Shown here piece by piece: positions 44,550 through 52,396 of a stretch of DNA of 64,000 nt. The DNA lies in NCBI GenBank assembly GCA_025360125.1, contig JANYCU010000016.1:1-64000 (forward strand), written 5' to 3'. The notes beneath the pieces are model-generated. The model ran no database searches. It was not told the origin of the DNA and was given only the letters and a program-made list of their open reading frames with translations. This stretch comes from Armatimonadota bacterium. Lineage in GTDB: Bacteria; Armatimonadota; Fimbriimonadia; Fimbriimonadales; Fimbriimonadaceae. Numbering within the stretch: position 1 is the first letter of the stretch; every line of letters starts with the position of its first letter. The translations under genes and the position numbers were made by a program.

Positions 44550-44578
44550 AGTCTAATTTACTTAGCAGGGGCTGTCAA
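44550..44578 (-). promoter_or_regulatory. Leaderless promoter with consensus -35
   Basis: On the minus strand TTGACA (44573-44578) and TAGACT (44550-44555) are spaced by exactly 17 bases, and the -10 ends 6 bases before the GTG at 44543. This is the clearest leaderless promoter in the window. Confidence 0.8.
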
Positions 44579-44630
44579 TACTTTTTTTGCCGCATTTGTT
44601 TTATCTATCGTCACGGTCATCAAAGCCGAC

Positions 44631-44636
44631 CATAAT
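44631..44636 (+). promoter_or_regulatory. -10 box of the S4 gene
   Basis: CATAAT ends 6 bases before the ATG at 44643. Confidence 0.45.
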
Positions 44637-44642
44637 AAGCGA

Positions 44643-44909
44643 ATGAGAACCGTTGAAATATGGAGCGAATACATCACCCTCGGCCAGTTGTTAAAACTAA
44701 CCGACACCATTGCATCCGGTGCATTGGCGAAGCAATATTTGGCTCAATACACGCCAATTGTCAACGGGGAACCCGATAACCGTCGCGGACGAAAGATTCG
44801 CCCAGGCGATGAAGTGCATTTCTCCGATGGACTCAAAGTTAAGGTTGAGGCAAAGAAAGAAATTTTGGCGTCGGAGCGCTTCAACGAGCCCACCAAATCG
44901 TCTGAATAG
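44643..44909 (+). CDS. YaaA/YbcJ-like S4 RNA-binding domain protein
   Basis: An 88-residue single S4 domain. The hallmark sequence is EYITLGQLLKLTDTIASGAL then AKQYLAQYTPIVNGEPDNRRGRK, followed by IRPGDEVHF, which matches the YaaA/YbcJ class that binds structured RNA. In Firmicutes the relative yaaA lies between dnaN and recF, but here the neighbour is an S1/P1 nuclease gene starting 2 bases later, so the two are probably co-transcribed. Confidence 0.88.
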   Translation: MRTVEIWSEYITLGQLLKLTDTIASGALAKQYLAQYTPIVNGEPDNRRGRKIRPGDEVHFSDGLKVKVEAKKEILASERFNEPTKSSE

Positions 44910-44911
44910 TA

Positions 44912-45775
44912 ATGATTCTCAAACGAGCGTTTGTCGTTGGTTTCGCCGCCGCCAGTTGCTGTTCACAGGCCTGGGACCTCAATGGCCATCGAATCGTCGC
45001 CCAAATTGCGTGGGATACGATGAAGCCAGCAACGCGAACCTGGGTGACTTCGCTTCTGAAAGATTTCCAACCCGATGGGGCGACCGCCTACACAACAATG
45101 GCCGGAGCCGCCAGCCTTGCCGACGATTACAAGCACCATCCCAAAGGTTCGCCGCTCAAGGTCCACCACACCTGGAGCAACATGCACTTCGTCGATTACA
45201 TACTCAGCAGCTCGCCCAAACTCGAATTAAGCTCAAAGCATCAAGAGAACGACACGGTCATATTCGCGATCAACGAGGCAACAAAAGCCTTGCGCGGGAA
45301 GCCATCAAATTTCACGGACCAAGGCAAAGCCTGGAGCCTTGCAATGCTCATCCACTTTGTCGGAGACATTCATCAACCAATGCACTGCATCGATAGTGAC
45401 GATTCGGGTGGCAATGGATTCGTTCTTGAATTTAATGGTTCGATCAAGAACCTCCACGCTCTTTGGGACGACGTCGCAACCGAAAAATACAAGCTTCGCC
45501 GGAAGCATCCCCAAGAAGCCATCCAAGCCGCCGCAACCGATATTGAGCAATTGGTGCCTATTTCAAGTGTAGGAAGCCTCGGATTCGGACCCGTCGGCTG
45601 GTCAACCGAAAGCTTTCATTTGGGAGTTGAACACGGCTACGGCGGAGCCGTCAAGGACGGACCCCAAACCGACGATTATCTCAAAAATTGGCAGGAAATT
45701 GGTATCAAACGGATTGCCACCGCAGGCTATCGCCTCAAAGCCCTTCTTGAGGCAATAGCACCGAAGACTCATTAG
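44912..45775 (+). CDS. S1/P1-type zinc nuclease, secreted
   Basis: A 287-residue exported nuclease of the S1/P1 (phospholipase C-like) family, which cleaves single-stranded nucleic acids and 3'-phosphomonoesters with three zinc ions. The signal peptide ends CCSQA, so the mature chain starts with Trp21, the expected first zinc ligand. Further ligands are His26 (NGHRIVAQIAW), His/Asp in HHTWSNMHFVDY, and HFVGDIHQPMHC plus LHALWDD. The length is typical. It follows the S4 gene by 2 bases. Confidence 0.93.
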   Translation: MILKRAFVVGFAAASCCSQAWDLNGHRIVAQIAWDTMKPATRTWVTSLLKDFQPDGATAYTTMAGAASLADDYKHHPKGSPLKVHHTWSNMHFVDYILSSSPKLELSSKHQENDTVIFAINEATKALRGKPSNFTDQGKAWSLAMLIHFVGDIHQPMHCIDSDDSGGNGFVLEFNGSIKNLHALWDDVATEKYKLRRKHPQEAIQAAATDIEQLVPISSVGSLGFGPVGWSTESFHLGVEHGYGGAVKDGPQTDDYLKNWQEIGIKRIATAGYRLKALLEAIAPKTH

Positions 45776-45814
45776 TGCGGTTCAAACTCCAATTCGGTTA
45801 GACTATCGGGGTCC

Positions 45815-48601
45815 ATGGCAGAATCCATCAATCGTCGCACCTTCATCACCGGAGCGGGCCTAACTGTTCTCAGTAGCGCGCTCCTTTCTCGAGAAGTTTT
45901 GGCTGAGCCCAGCCAAACGCTGCGACGAAAATCGACCACTAAGACAAAAGGGAAGTCGAAGGGGTTCCGAGAATCTGTCGCTAGTGTTAGTGGAATTCCC
46001 CTCGGCGGAATCGGGGCAGGATCGGTTGAAATTCGACCCGACGGATACTTCGCCGATTGGCTCATTTTCAACATGGGCGGATGGTCGCCCGAACAACCCG
46101 ACCACGAAAAGGGCCCGGCGCCAGATATGGGCCGAGACGGCCTTCGATTCTTTGTGCGATGTGCTCAGAAAGGTAAGAGTCCTCAGCTTCGCCGCCTTGG
46201 TCTTCGCGAGGATCAAAACGATCTCTATTCGCTAGCCTACGCAATGCCCGTGCAAGGCATTGAGTTCGACGGAAAGTTCCCGTTTGCGACTCTGAATTAC
46301 GTCGATGAATCCCTTCCCGTCGAAATCACAGGCCTAGCCTTTGCCCCAATCATTCCCCACGACGCCCGAACCAGCGCCACTCCTGGTTTCACCATGGCGT
46401 TCAAGGTTCGAAACACGTCAAATTCTGCCGTCGATGTTTCGCTCATGGGCACCCTCAGAAACCCATTGGCAACTGGAGCCGCCGACCGTGCTTTAACCAA
46501 CACCTTGTCCCAAGCGAACGGAACCTCCACGATATCCCTCACCACTGAGGCAACGCAAGGTCGCAAATCGGTCCACGGAAGTATGGCCCTTTCGGTGACT
46601 GGTGGAAAGGCGAGTACGATCGCGGGAGGATACCGTTGGTACCTCAGCAATGGTGGATGGGGAGGTTCGAGGGGTTATGGGACGGCTCACTACTCTTACC
46701 TTCATGCTTACTATCGAGACGGACATTTTCCTTCATCGACGAATTCAAGGTCTCTCGATGACGTCTTGAGAGATTTCACCGATGCTCAGATTGAATCGAT
46801 GTCTCAAGGCGAACTTTTCGCCGCTGCCGATCGCCTCTATACCGATTCCTTCTTCAAAGAGTTCTTCGACCGTATCAAGGTGATTGACGAAGAGCAATTT
46901 AAGAGCAAAGCGGGGATGACAAACCTGATGAAGGAGTGTCGGGATCGCCTCAACCATTTCAGTGGCAAGGATCGAAATCATTCGACGTGGGGAGACGTTG
47001 CCCTCGAATCGACGATTCACCTCGCCCCCGGCGAAGAAAGGGAAATCCGATTTGTCCTCAGTTGGTTCTTCCCGAACCACTTCAGCCAACTGGGTCCCAA
47101 CCTCGGCCACCAATACGAGCACTGGTTTGATAACGCGCTCGCCGTCAACAAATTCTTGGTTGCCAACCATGCCGAGCATCGAGCCAAAACCATTTCGTTT
47201 GCCGAAACGATGCTTTCGACCAATGTCGAACCGAACGTTTCATTCGCATGGGGCGCCCAACTCACCACCCTGATCAAGTCGAGTTGGTGGTGTAAAGATG
47301 GCCGATTCGCCATCTGGGAGGGCCTCGGCTGTTGTGGCCTTCATACGACCGACATCACTTACCAAGGCTCGTTCCCAATCATCGCGCTGTTCCCTGAATT
47401 GCAGCTTCGCCAAATCAACATGGGTGCAGCATTCCAACGGGCAGACGGCCGCATTCCGCACTTCTTCGCACCCGACTTGCTCCACGTCGATAACGGCTTC
47501 GATCGCGTCGATATGAATCCGCAATACGTCATGATGGTCTGCCGGGACTACCTCTGGACGGGCGACCGTAAGTTCGCGCAAGACAACTGGAACCAAGTTG
47601 TTCGCGCAATGGCGAGTACGCAAGCCCTCGACGGAGACGGCGACGGAGTTCCCGACCGCGATACCCGCCGAAACACTTACGACCAGTGGGACCTCGAAGG
47701 GTCGCCATCGTACATCTGCAGCCTTTGGCTTGGTGCCCTTAGATCGGCCATCCGTTTAGCCCATGACCTTGGCCACACAGCAGAAGAGTCGATGTGGACC
47801 GCTCTGCTCGAAAAGGCAAGCCGGAACTTCATCAAGCGATTGTGGAATGGCGAGTACTTCAACCTTTGGGTGAGCGAGAACGGCATGGACGAATGTTGCA
47901 TGAGCGACCAACTCAGCGGCGAATGGTACACCGGAATGATGGGCATCGGACACTCGGTTCCCCATGCAAACCTCATCGGCGCGGTTGATGCCGTATACAA
48001 GCACAACTTTGACTTCGAATTTGGCCTTCGCAACGCAACTTATCCGGCGAATCGAAAGCCTCACTTCCGAACCCACGCGAACTTCCAAGCTGCCGGAAAC
48101 TGGACTGGAATTGAGTATGCAAATGCCGCGCTCATGATCGAGCTTGGCCGAGTCCACGAAGGTCTCCAAGTCATTCGGTCGGTGCACCAGCGATACGAGC
48201 GCAGCGGTAGGCGTTGGAATCACGTCGAATGTGGTGACCATTACTTCCGGGCGATGTCCAGTTGGACGACCCTCTTGGCCCTAACAGGCTTGCGGCTGGA
48301 CGTTCCTAATCATCAATTGACGGTCGGTCCAAAAATCGATGACCTCGTCGCCCCCTGGTTCACCCCAACTGGCTATGGAGTCATGGCAAAGCAACGAAAT
48401 CATATTGAAATAGATTGTCGTTCTGGCTCTCTTAGCTTTAAGAAGCTACTTTTGTCCGGAAACCATAAAGTGGCTCACCTTTCAATTGGAGGAAAGACGA
48501 TCTCAGCCATGTCCAGCAAATCTGAAGGCGGATTATTACTCGAATTGAGCGATTTGCTCGTGATCACATCCGGAAAAAGCTTGATGATAGCACTCGAATG
48601 A
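45815..48601 (+). CDS. Tat-exported GH116 (GBA2-like) beta-glucosidase
   Basis: A 928-residue enzyme of the GH116 bile-acid beta-glucosidase/glucosylceramidase group. The twin-arginine signal is INRRTFITGAGL (Arg7-Arg8). The N-terminal beta domain starts GIPLGGIGAGSVEIRPDGYF and DWLIFNMGGWSPEQ. The catalytic alpha-barrel has VTYQGSFPIIALFPEL-like ITYQGSFPI, the DGDGDGVPDRD-type segment with YDQWDLEGSPSYICSLWLGAL, and CMSDQLSGEWYTGMMG. It hydrolyses beta-glucosides or beta-xylosides in the periplasm. It lies 39 bases after the nuclease gene and has a TAGACT hexamer 10 bases before its ATG. Confidence 0.9.
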   Translation: MAESINRRTFITGAGLTVLSSALLSREVLAEPSQTLRRKSTTKTKGKSKGFRESVASVSGIPLGGIGAGSVEIRPDGYFADWLIFNMGGWSPEQPDHEKGPAPDMGRDGLRFFVRCAQKGKSPQLRRLGLREDQNDLYSLAYAMPVQGIEFDGKFPFATLNYVDESLPVEITGLAFAPIIPHDARTSATPGFTMAFKVRNTSNSAVDVSLMGTLRNPLATGAADRALTNTLSQANGTSTISLTTEATQGRKSVHGSMALSVTGGKASTIAGGYRWYLSNGGWGGSRGYGTAHYSYLHAYYRDGHFPSSTNSRSLDDVLRDFTDAQIESMSQGELFAAADRLYTDSFFKEFFDRIKVIDEEQFKSKAGMTNLMKECRDRLNHFSGKDRNHSTWGDVALESTIHLAPGEEREIRFVLSWFFPNHFSQLGPNLGHQYEHWFDNALAVNKFLVANHAEHRAKTISFAETMLSTNVEPNVSFAWGAQLTTLIKSSWWCKDGRFAIWEGLGCCGLHTTDITYQGSFPIIALFPELQLRQINMGAAFQRADGRIPHFFAPDLLHVDNGFDRVDMNPQYVMMVCRDYLWTGDRKFAQDNWNQVVRAMASTQALDGDGDGVPDRDTRRNTYDQWDLEGSPSYICSLWLGALRSAIRLAHDLGHTAEESMWTALLEKASRNFIKRLWNGEYFNLWVSENGMDECCMSDQLSGEWYTGMMGIGHSVPHANLIGAVDAVYKHNFDFEFGLRNATYPANRKPHFRTHANFQAAGNWTGIEYANAALMIELGRVHEGLQVIRSVHQRYERSGRRWNHVECGDHYFRAMSSWTTLLALTGLRLDVPNHQLTVGPKIDDLVAPWFTPTGYGVMAKQRNHIEIDCRSGSLSFKKLLLSGNHKVAHLSIGGKTISAMSSKSEGGLLLELSDLLVITSGKSLMIALE

Positions 48602-48632
48602 TTATCGCCTGAAAGCTGAAAGCTGAAATTCG

Positions 48633-48718
48633 TGGTGCGGGAGGAGAGAGTCGAACTCTCACAGCTATTAACCGCTGGAACCTAAATCCAGTGCGTCTAC
48701 CAATTTCGCCACTCCCGC
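48633..48718 (-). tRNA. tRNA-Leu(UAG)
   Basis: A class II tRNA with a GCGGGAG/CTCCCGC acceptor stem, D arm GGCGAAATTGGTAGACGC, anticodon stem-loop CTGGA-TTTAGGT-TCCAG (anticodon TAG, reading CUN codons), an extra arm of about 13 bases and a T arm GAGAG-TTCGACT-CTCTC. The 3' A plus CCA is encoded (48633-48636). No integration-like duplication of its 3' end is seen nearby. Confidence 0.97.
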
Positions 48719-48737
48719 AACGAAGCGTCTAGTTTAC

Positions 48738-49328
48738 CTAGCCGCGACCGCCTTTCTTCTTCTTCGGAGGAGTTGGGTCTACTGGTGGGCTAGGAAGCGG
48801 ATCGCCGACCTTGATCGGCTTACCATGTTTTTTCAATTTCAACTTCAACAATGGCTGAAGCCTGTCCCACTCTTCCTTCGTCACAAATTTGGCGTGAGTG
48901 TCCGTAAAAACAACTCCTCTCTTGCCATCGGGCCAGACCTTCGTTTCATAAAACAAAGGCGTCTGAGATGCCTGTTCCAAAGTATTCAAAAGTGAACCCG
49001 CGAGGCACATATTGAATTGGAATTGTCCCCCAGGCGGATTGATTGTTTTGAATACTTTCTCGTTCTTCGAATACGGCATCAAGAATTTATAGAGCTGCGA
49101 GGTGCTTTGGACATAGGGAATCATGTCGTCATAGTCAGACATGAGGATCATCGTCGCAATTCCGGTCTGCTTCAGGTTTGACAAGGTTGCAGTTTGGGCA
49201 GCCGTAACAGTCGGTGGCGAAATCTTTCCTGGCTTAGCTCGTTGCCCAGTCCCAGCATGAGCGTTGCCTTGGCAAAAGGCAATTCCAGACAACGACACCA
49301 AACTAACGGCCAAGACAAAGAGCTTCAT
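48738..49328 (-). CDS. Secreted pseudopilin-derived protein
   Basis: A 196-residue protein with a signal peptide (MKLFVLAVSLVSLSGIAFCQG). It then has LSNLKQTGIATMILMSDYDD and MIPYVQSTSQLYKFLMPYSK, plus FNMCLAGSLL and VVFTDTHAKFVTKEEWDRL, the globular head seen in DUF1559/H-X9-DG-like prepilin proteins. The usual prepilin N-terminal helix is absent, so it is a secreted soluble derivative. The tail is Pro/Lys-rich (PPVDPTPPKKKKGGRG). The C-terminal 150 residues are homologous to those of the neighbouring 49399-50328 product, so they are tandem paralogues. Confidence 0.75.
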   Translation of the reverse strand: MKLFVLAVSLVSLSGIAFCQGNAHAGTGQRAKPGKISPPTVTAAQTATLSNLKQTGIATMILMSDYDDMIPYVQSTSQLYKFLMPYSKNEKVFKTINPPGGQFQFNMCLAGSLLNTLEQASQTPLFYETKVWPDGKRGVVFTDTHAKFVTKEEWDRLQPLLKLKLKKHGKPIKVGDPLPSPPVDPTPPKKKKGGRG

Positions 49329-49398
49329 TACTGGTGAAGACGAAACCTATTCTGACTTCGTTGCGCAATACTGCCTATTTTCTACTTTGGTGATGGCC

Positions 49399-50328
49399 TT
49401 AATTAGTGGGTCTTGTGGGTGGAATAGTTGCTCCAGGCGGAATTGGTTTCCCCGTTCGCTTTATTTTAAGCTTTAGCATCGGTTGCATTCGATCCCACTC
49501 TTCGGCGGTAACTACCTTAACATGACTGTCCGCGTAAGCTACGCATCGCTTCCCGTCCGGCCATGCAACAGATTCGAAAAGTAATGGAGTCTCGGCTGGA
49601 GACTCAAGTGCCGTTGAAGACACTCCCGCCAGACTCATATTGAAACGAAACTCTCCGCCCATCGGGTTCCTATCTTTCAAGATCTCTCTATTCTTGAGGT
49701 AGGGCATCAGGACATCGAATAACTGAGGTGTACTTTGCACATACGGAAAGATATCATCGCTATCGGCCAGGTAAATCATTGCCCCCGTTGCGATTTGCTT
49801 CATATTGCTGATGGTTACGGTTCGATCGGCTGTCGAAGCTTGCTGCGGAGTAGGTTCCTTTGCCATTTCCTTGAGCGTGCTTGGCGAGAAATCCTCACGA
49901 GGAGTCAGGGCAATGATCGCTTGGCGACGGATATAGGTCAACCGAAACTTGAGCGCACTAGGAGACACATTTGAAGCGGGGCGGGAGGAAAATGGAACGT
50001 CTAATTTGTATCCCATCAGGAATTCGCCTTTACCATCTACATCGTCTTTGGATGTCCAAATGACATTGGCGAGTTGCATAAGCATCTGTGGATCAATGCT
50101 TGGTCGACCCGTTTCTGGCCCAGAAATGGTTCCACCGCTGCTGAAACTCAATTGCATGAGCGACATCAAATTGTCCTTCGAGGTCGTAATGTCAACCGCA
50201 ATTAATTCGTTGGGCAGCGATGCCACCGTGTAGGTTGTTGGCCGATTGCTGCCAAGCGGGTCGGTCCCTTGGCCAAAGCTCATCGCAGACAAAAGAAGAA
50301 ACGGAAGAACTAAAGAAACTGGTTTCAT
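49399..50328 (-). CDS. Secreted pseudopilin-derived protein, longer paralogue
   Basis: A 309-residue protein with a signal peptide (MKPVSLVLPFLLLSAMSFGQG). An N-terminal domain of about 130 residues, beta-rich and not recognised, precedes the same pseudopilin-type head as in the next gene: ISNMKQIATGAMIYLADSDD, IFPYVQSTPQLFDVLMPYLK, FNMSLAGV and VAYADSHVKVVTAEEWDRM. ATG at 50328 is chosen over a TTG two codons upstream. The three genes from 50850 to 48738 run in the same direction with small gaps. The two paralogues' upstream leaders share CGTCTTCA next to the start. Confidence 0.75.
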   Translation of the reverse strand: MKPVSLVLPFLLLSAMSFGQGTDPLGSNRPTTYTVASLPNELIAVDITTSKDNLMSLMQLSFSSGGTISGPETGRPSIDPQMLMQLANVIWTSKDDVDGKGEFLMGYKLDVPFSSRPASNVSPSALKFRLTYIRRQAIIALTPREDFSPSTLKEMAKEPTPQQASTADRTVTISNMKQIATGAMIYLADSDDIFPYVQSTPQLFDVLMPYLKNREILKDRNPMGGEFRFNMSLAGVSSTALESPAETPLLFESVAWPDGKRCVAYADSHVKVVTAEEWDRMQPMLKLKIKRTGKPIPPGATIPPTRPTN

Positions 50329-50346
50329 TGCCAATGAAGACGAATC

Positions 50347-50850
50347 TTAGTCAGTCTTCGTTGCGGAAAACTGGGCTTCACCAACCACCTTAACGTAGCC
50401 ATCAAGGTGAATGATCTCCTTGAATTGGACCGGAAAAGGGAACATATCCGCTTTCACAATTGGGTTGATCTGCTCGATTTGGTTCGCAACCATGTTCTTT
50501 AGGCCCGCCCCGAACGCCTCGGCTGAAAGCAACTCAACCGACACCGAATCCTCGCCGTTGAGCTTAAGAATCGCATGCGCAGTAGCTTGAATCGGAACCA
50601 AAACAGTTTTAATCGCTTCAATATGGATGCCGTCAGGTTGTACGTTTACCGAAAAATCATGCAGACCTCCGGGCTGGAGCTTTTCCAAAAAGACCGCTAT
50701 CGACTGGTTCTTGATAATGGCCACAAATTGCATGTCGCCATTGCTGTGTTCGATGTCGTGCGTATCGATAATAAGCGGACCTCCGCTAATCGTTGCCTCA
50801 TCAATCAACAGCCCAATCGGGGTCATCAACCACGTCAACGTTGTCGACAT
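50347..50850 (-). CDS. DUF2993/LmeA-like lipid-binding-type protein
   Basis: A 167-residue soluble protein without a clear signal peptide. The pattern SGGPLIIDTHDIEHSNG, GLHDFSVNVQPDGIHIEAI and FKEIIHLDGYVKVVGEAQF, plus a helical middle GAGLKNMVANQIEQINP, resembles DUF2993 (LmeA-like) tubular lipid-binding folds, but the match is from memory. GGTGAG immediately precedes the ATG at 50850. It is divergent from the GHL10 gene at 50912 and upstream of the two secreted paralogues by 18 bases. Confidence 0.6.
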   Translation of the reverse strand: MSTTLTWLMTPIGLLIDEATISGGPLIIDTHDIEHSNGDMQFVAIIKNQSIAVFLEKLQPGGLHDFSVNVQPDGIHIEAIKTVLVPIQATAHAILKLNGEDSVSVELLSAEAFGAGLKNMVANQIEQINPIVKADMFPFPVQFKEIIHLDGYVKVVGEAQFSATKTD

Positions 50851-50898
50851 CTCACCAATTTGAATGACGCTTCCCGAACCCACCCCAAGAATTTACCG

Positions 50899-50904
50899 TA
50901 CAAT
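50899..50904 (+). promoter_or_regulatory. -10 box of the GHL10 hydrolase gene
   Basis: TACAAT ends 7 bases before the ATG at 50912, which sets the start 16 codons inside the longest possible reading. Confidence 0.5.
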
Positions 50905-50911
50905 TAACGTA

Positions 50912-52396
50912 ATGTCCTTGTTGCTCGCTACGATGATGATGGCTAAATTCACCGTCCAACAATCACTTCCCGAAATCCCTCGCGAGTTTCGAGGAGCCTG
51001 GGTTGCCACCGTTGCGAACATCGATTGGCCCTCAAAACGAGACTTATCGACCGATCAGCAAAAGGCTGAATTGCTTAAGGTCATCAAAAACGCTCACGCA
51101 CTCCACCTGAACGCACTCATTCTTCAGGTCCGCCCGCACGGCGATGCGCTATACCCATCCAAGCTTGAGCCTTGGAGCGAGTACCTCACTGGTCAACAAG
51201 GAAAAGCACCAAACCCTGCCTGGGACCCCCTCGAATTTGCCGTCAATGAATGCCATCAAAGAGGCATCGAATTGCACGCATGGTTCAATCCATACCGAGC
51301 CAATCATCCATCCCAAACGGGCCCCTGTTGTGATTCGCATATCTGCTGCACAAACCCGGAATGTGTCAAGTCATACGACAAGTTCGCTTGGATGGATCCC
51401 GGCGAACCAACCATTCAACGGCACTCCCGTGACGTCATTCTTGACGTCGTGAAGCGCTACGACATTGACGGAGTCCACCTCGATGACTACTTCTATCCGT
51501 ACCCAATTTACGACGGCAGCAAGCAAAAAATTGAATTCCCCGATGGACCCAGTTGGACAAAGTACGTCAAGGGTGGGGGAACATTAAGTCGAGGAGATTG
51601 GCGACGAAGGAACTGCGACGACTTCATTGAGAACCTTTATACGGGCATTAAGAAGATTAAACGGAATGTGAAATTTGGCATCAGTCCGTTTGGCATCGCT
51701 CGTCCTAACGTGCCCGCCGGAATCAAGGCTGGCGTTGATCAGTACAACGACCTCTACGCCGACGCGCAAAAGTGGCTCGAAAATGGGTGGTGCGATTACT
51801 ATGCGCCGCAGCTCTATTGGGCGATCAATTCCCCCGGTCAACCGTACGAACCGCTCCTCAAGTATTGGATCAAAGAAAACAAAATGAATCGACACGTCTG
51901 GGCCGGACTCTACACCAGCCGCCTCGACCCGAAAGAAGGGAACTACAAGACGTCAGAGATCATCGATCAAGTCGCCATTTCTCGGAAGGATCAGCCTAGC
52001 GAAGGGAACATTCATTTCAGTTACAAAGCCTTGGCCCTCAATAATCAGAACATTGCTGGTGCATTGGAAAAGGGCCCCTACGCCCACCAAGCCTTTATTC
52101 CCGAGTCGCCGTGGCTTGGTGACAAGCAACCTCGTAGCCCCCGAATGATCAAGAAAGACGGCGTCTCGTTTGAAGTCTCTAAAGATGACCAGTTCATGGC
52201 GGTCTGCTATGGCACCCTCAAGGATCCAAGCCAAGGGAATGTACCCGGAAACGTCCAATGGGGTCACTGGCAAACCTATCACTCAGGCGACCGAATTAGC
52301 TTTGTTTTGGCGGCCAAAGGGCCAATTGCTTCGGTGACGTTTAGCAATACGGGCATCGCGAGCGAACCGACGATTAGCCAACCGACAGCGAATTGA
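50912..52396 (+). CDS. GHL10 (DUF187) family glycosyl hydrolase-like protein
   Basis: A 494-residue protein, probably exported (MSLLLATMMMAKFTVQQS). It has the GHL10/DUF187 TIM-barrel signatures: REFRGAWVATVANIDWPSK near the start, ALILQVRPHGDALYPSKLEPWSEYLTG, ELHAWFNPYRAN, YDIDGVHLDDYFYPYP and FGISPFGIARP, GWCDYYAPQLYW. Members are linked to cell-wall or extracellular glycan hydrolysis. A cysteine-rich insert (CCDSHICCTNPEC) near residues 142-155 is unusual. The C-terminus (about 390-494) is a beta-rich accessory domain. Its 3' end overlaps the convergent kinase gene by 23 bases. Confidence 0.88.
   Translation: MSLLLATMMMAKFTVQQSLPEIPREFRGAWVATVANIDWPSKRDLSTDQQKAELLKVIKNAHALHLNALILQVRPHGDALYPSKLEPWSEYLTGQQGKAPNPAWDPLEFAVNECHQRGIELHAWFNPYRANHPSQTGPCCDSHICCTNPECVKSYDKFAWMDPGEPTIQRHSRDVILDVVKRYDIDGVHLDDYFYPYPIYDGSKQKIEFPDGPSWTKYVKGGGTLSRGDWRRRNCDDFIENLYTGIKKIKRNVKFGISPFGIARPNVPAGIKAGVDQYNDLYADAQKWLENGWCDYYAPQLYWAINSPGQPYEPLLKYWIKENKMNRHVWAGLYTSRLDPKEGNYKTSEIIDQVAISRKDQPSEGNIHFSYKALALNNQNIAGALEKGPYAHQAFIPESPWLGDKQPRSPRMIKKDGVSFEVSKDDQFMAVCYGTLKDPSQGNVPGNVQWGHWQTYHSGDRISFVLAAKGPIASVTFSNTGIASEPTISQPTAN

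Noticed and set aside
48633-48718. tRNA-Leu as attachment site of an integrated element
   Set aside because: No integrase gene and no duplicate of the tRNA 3' end is seen near it.
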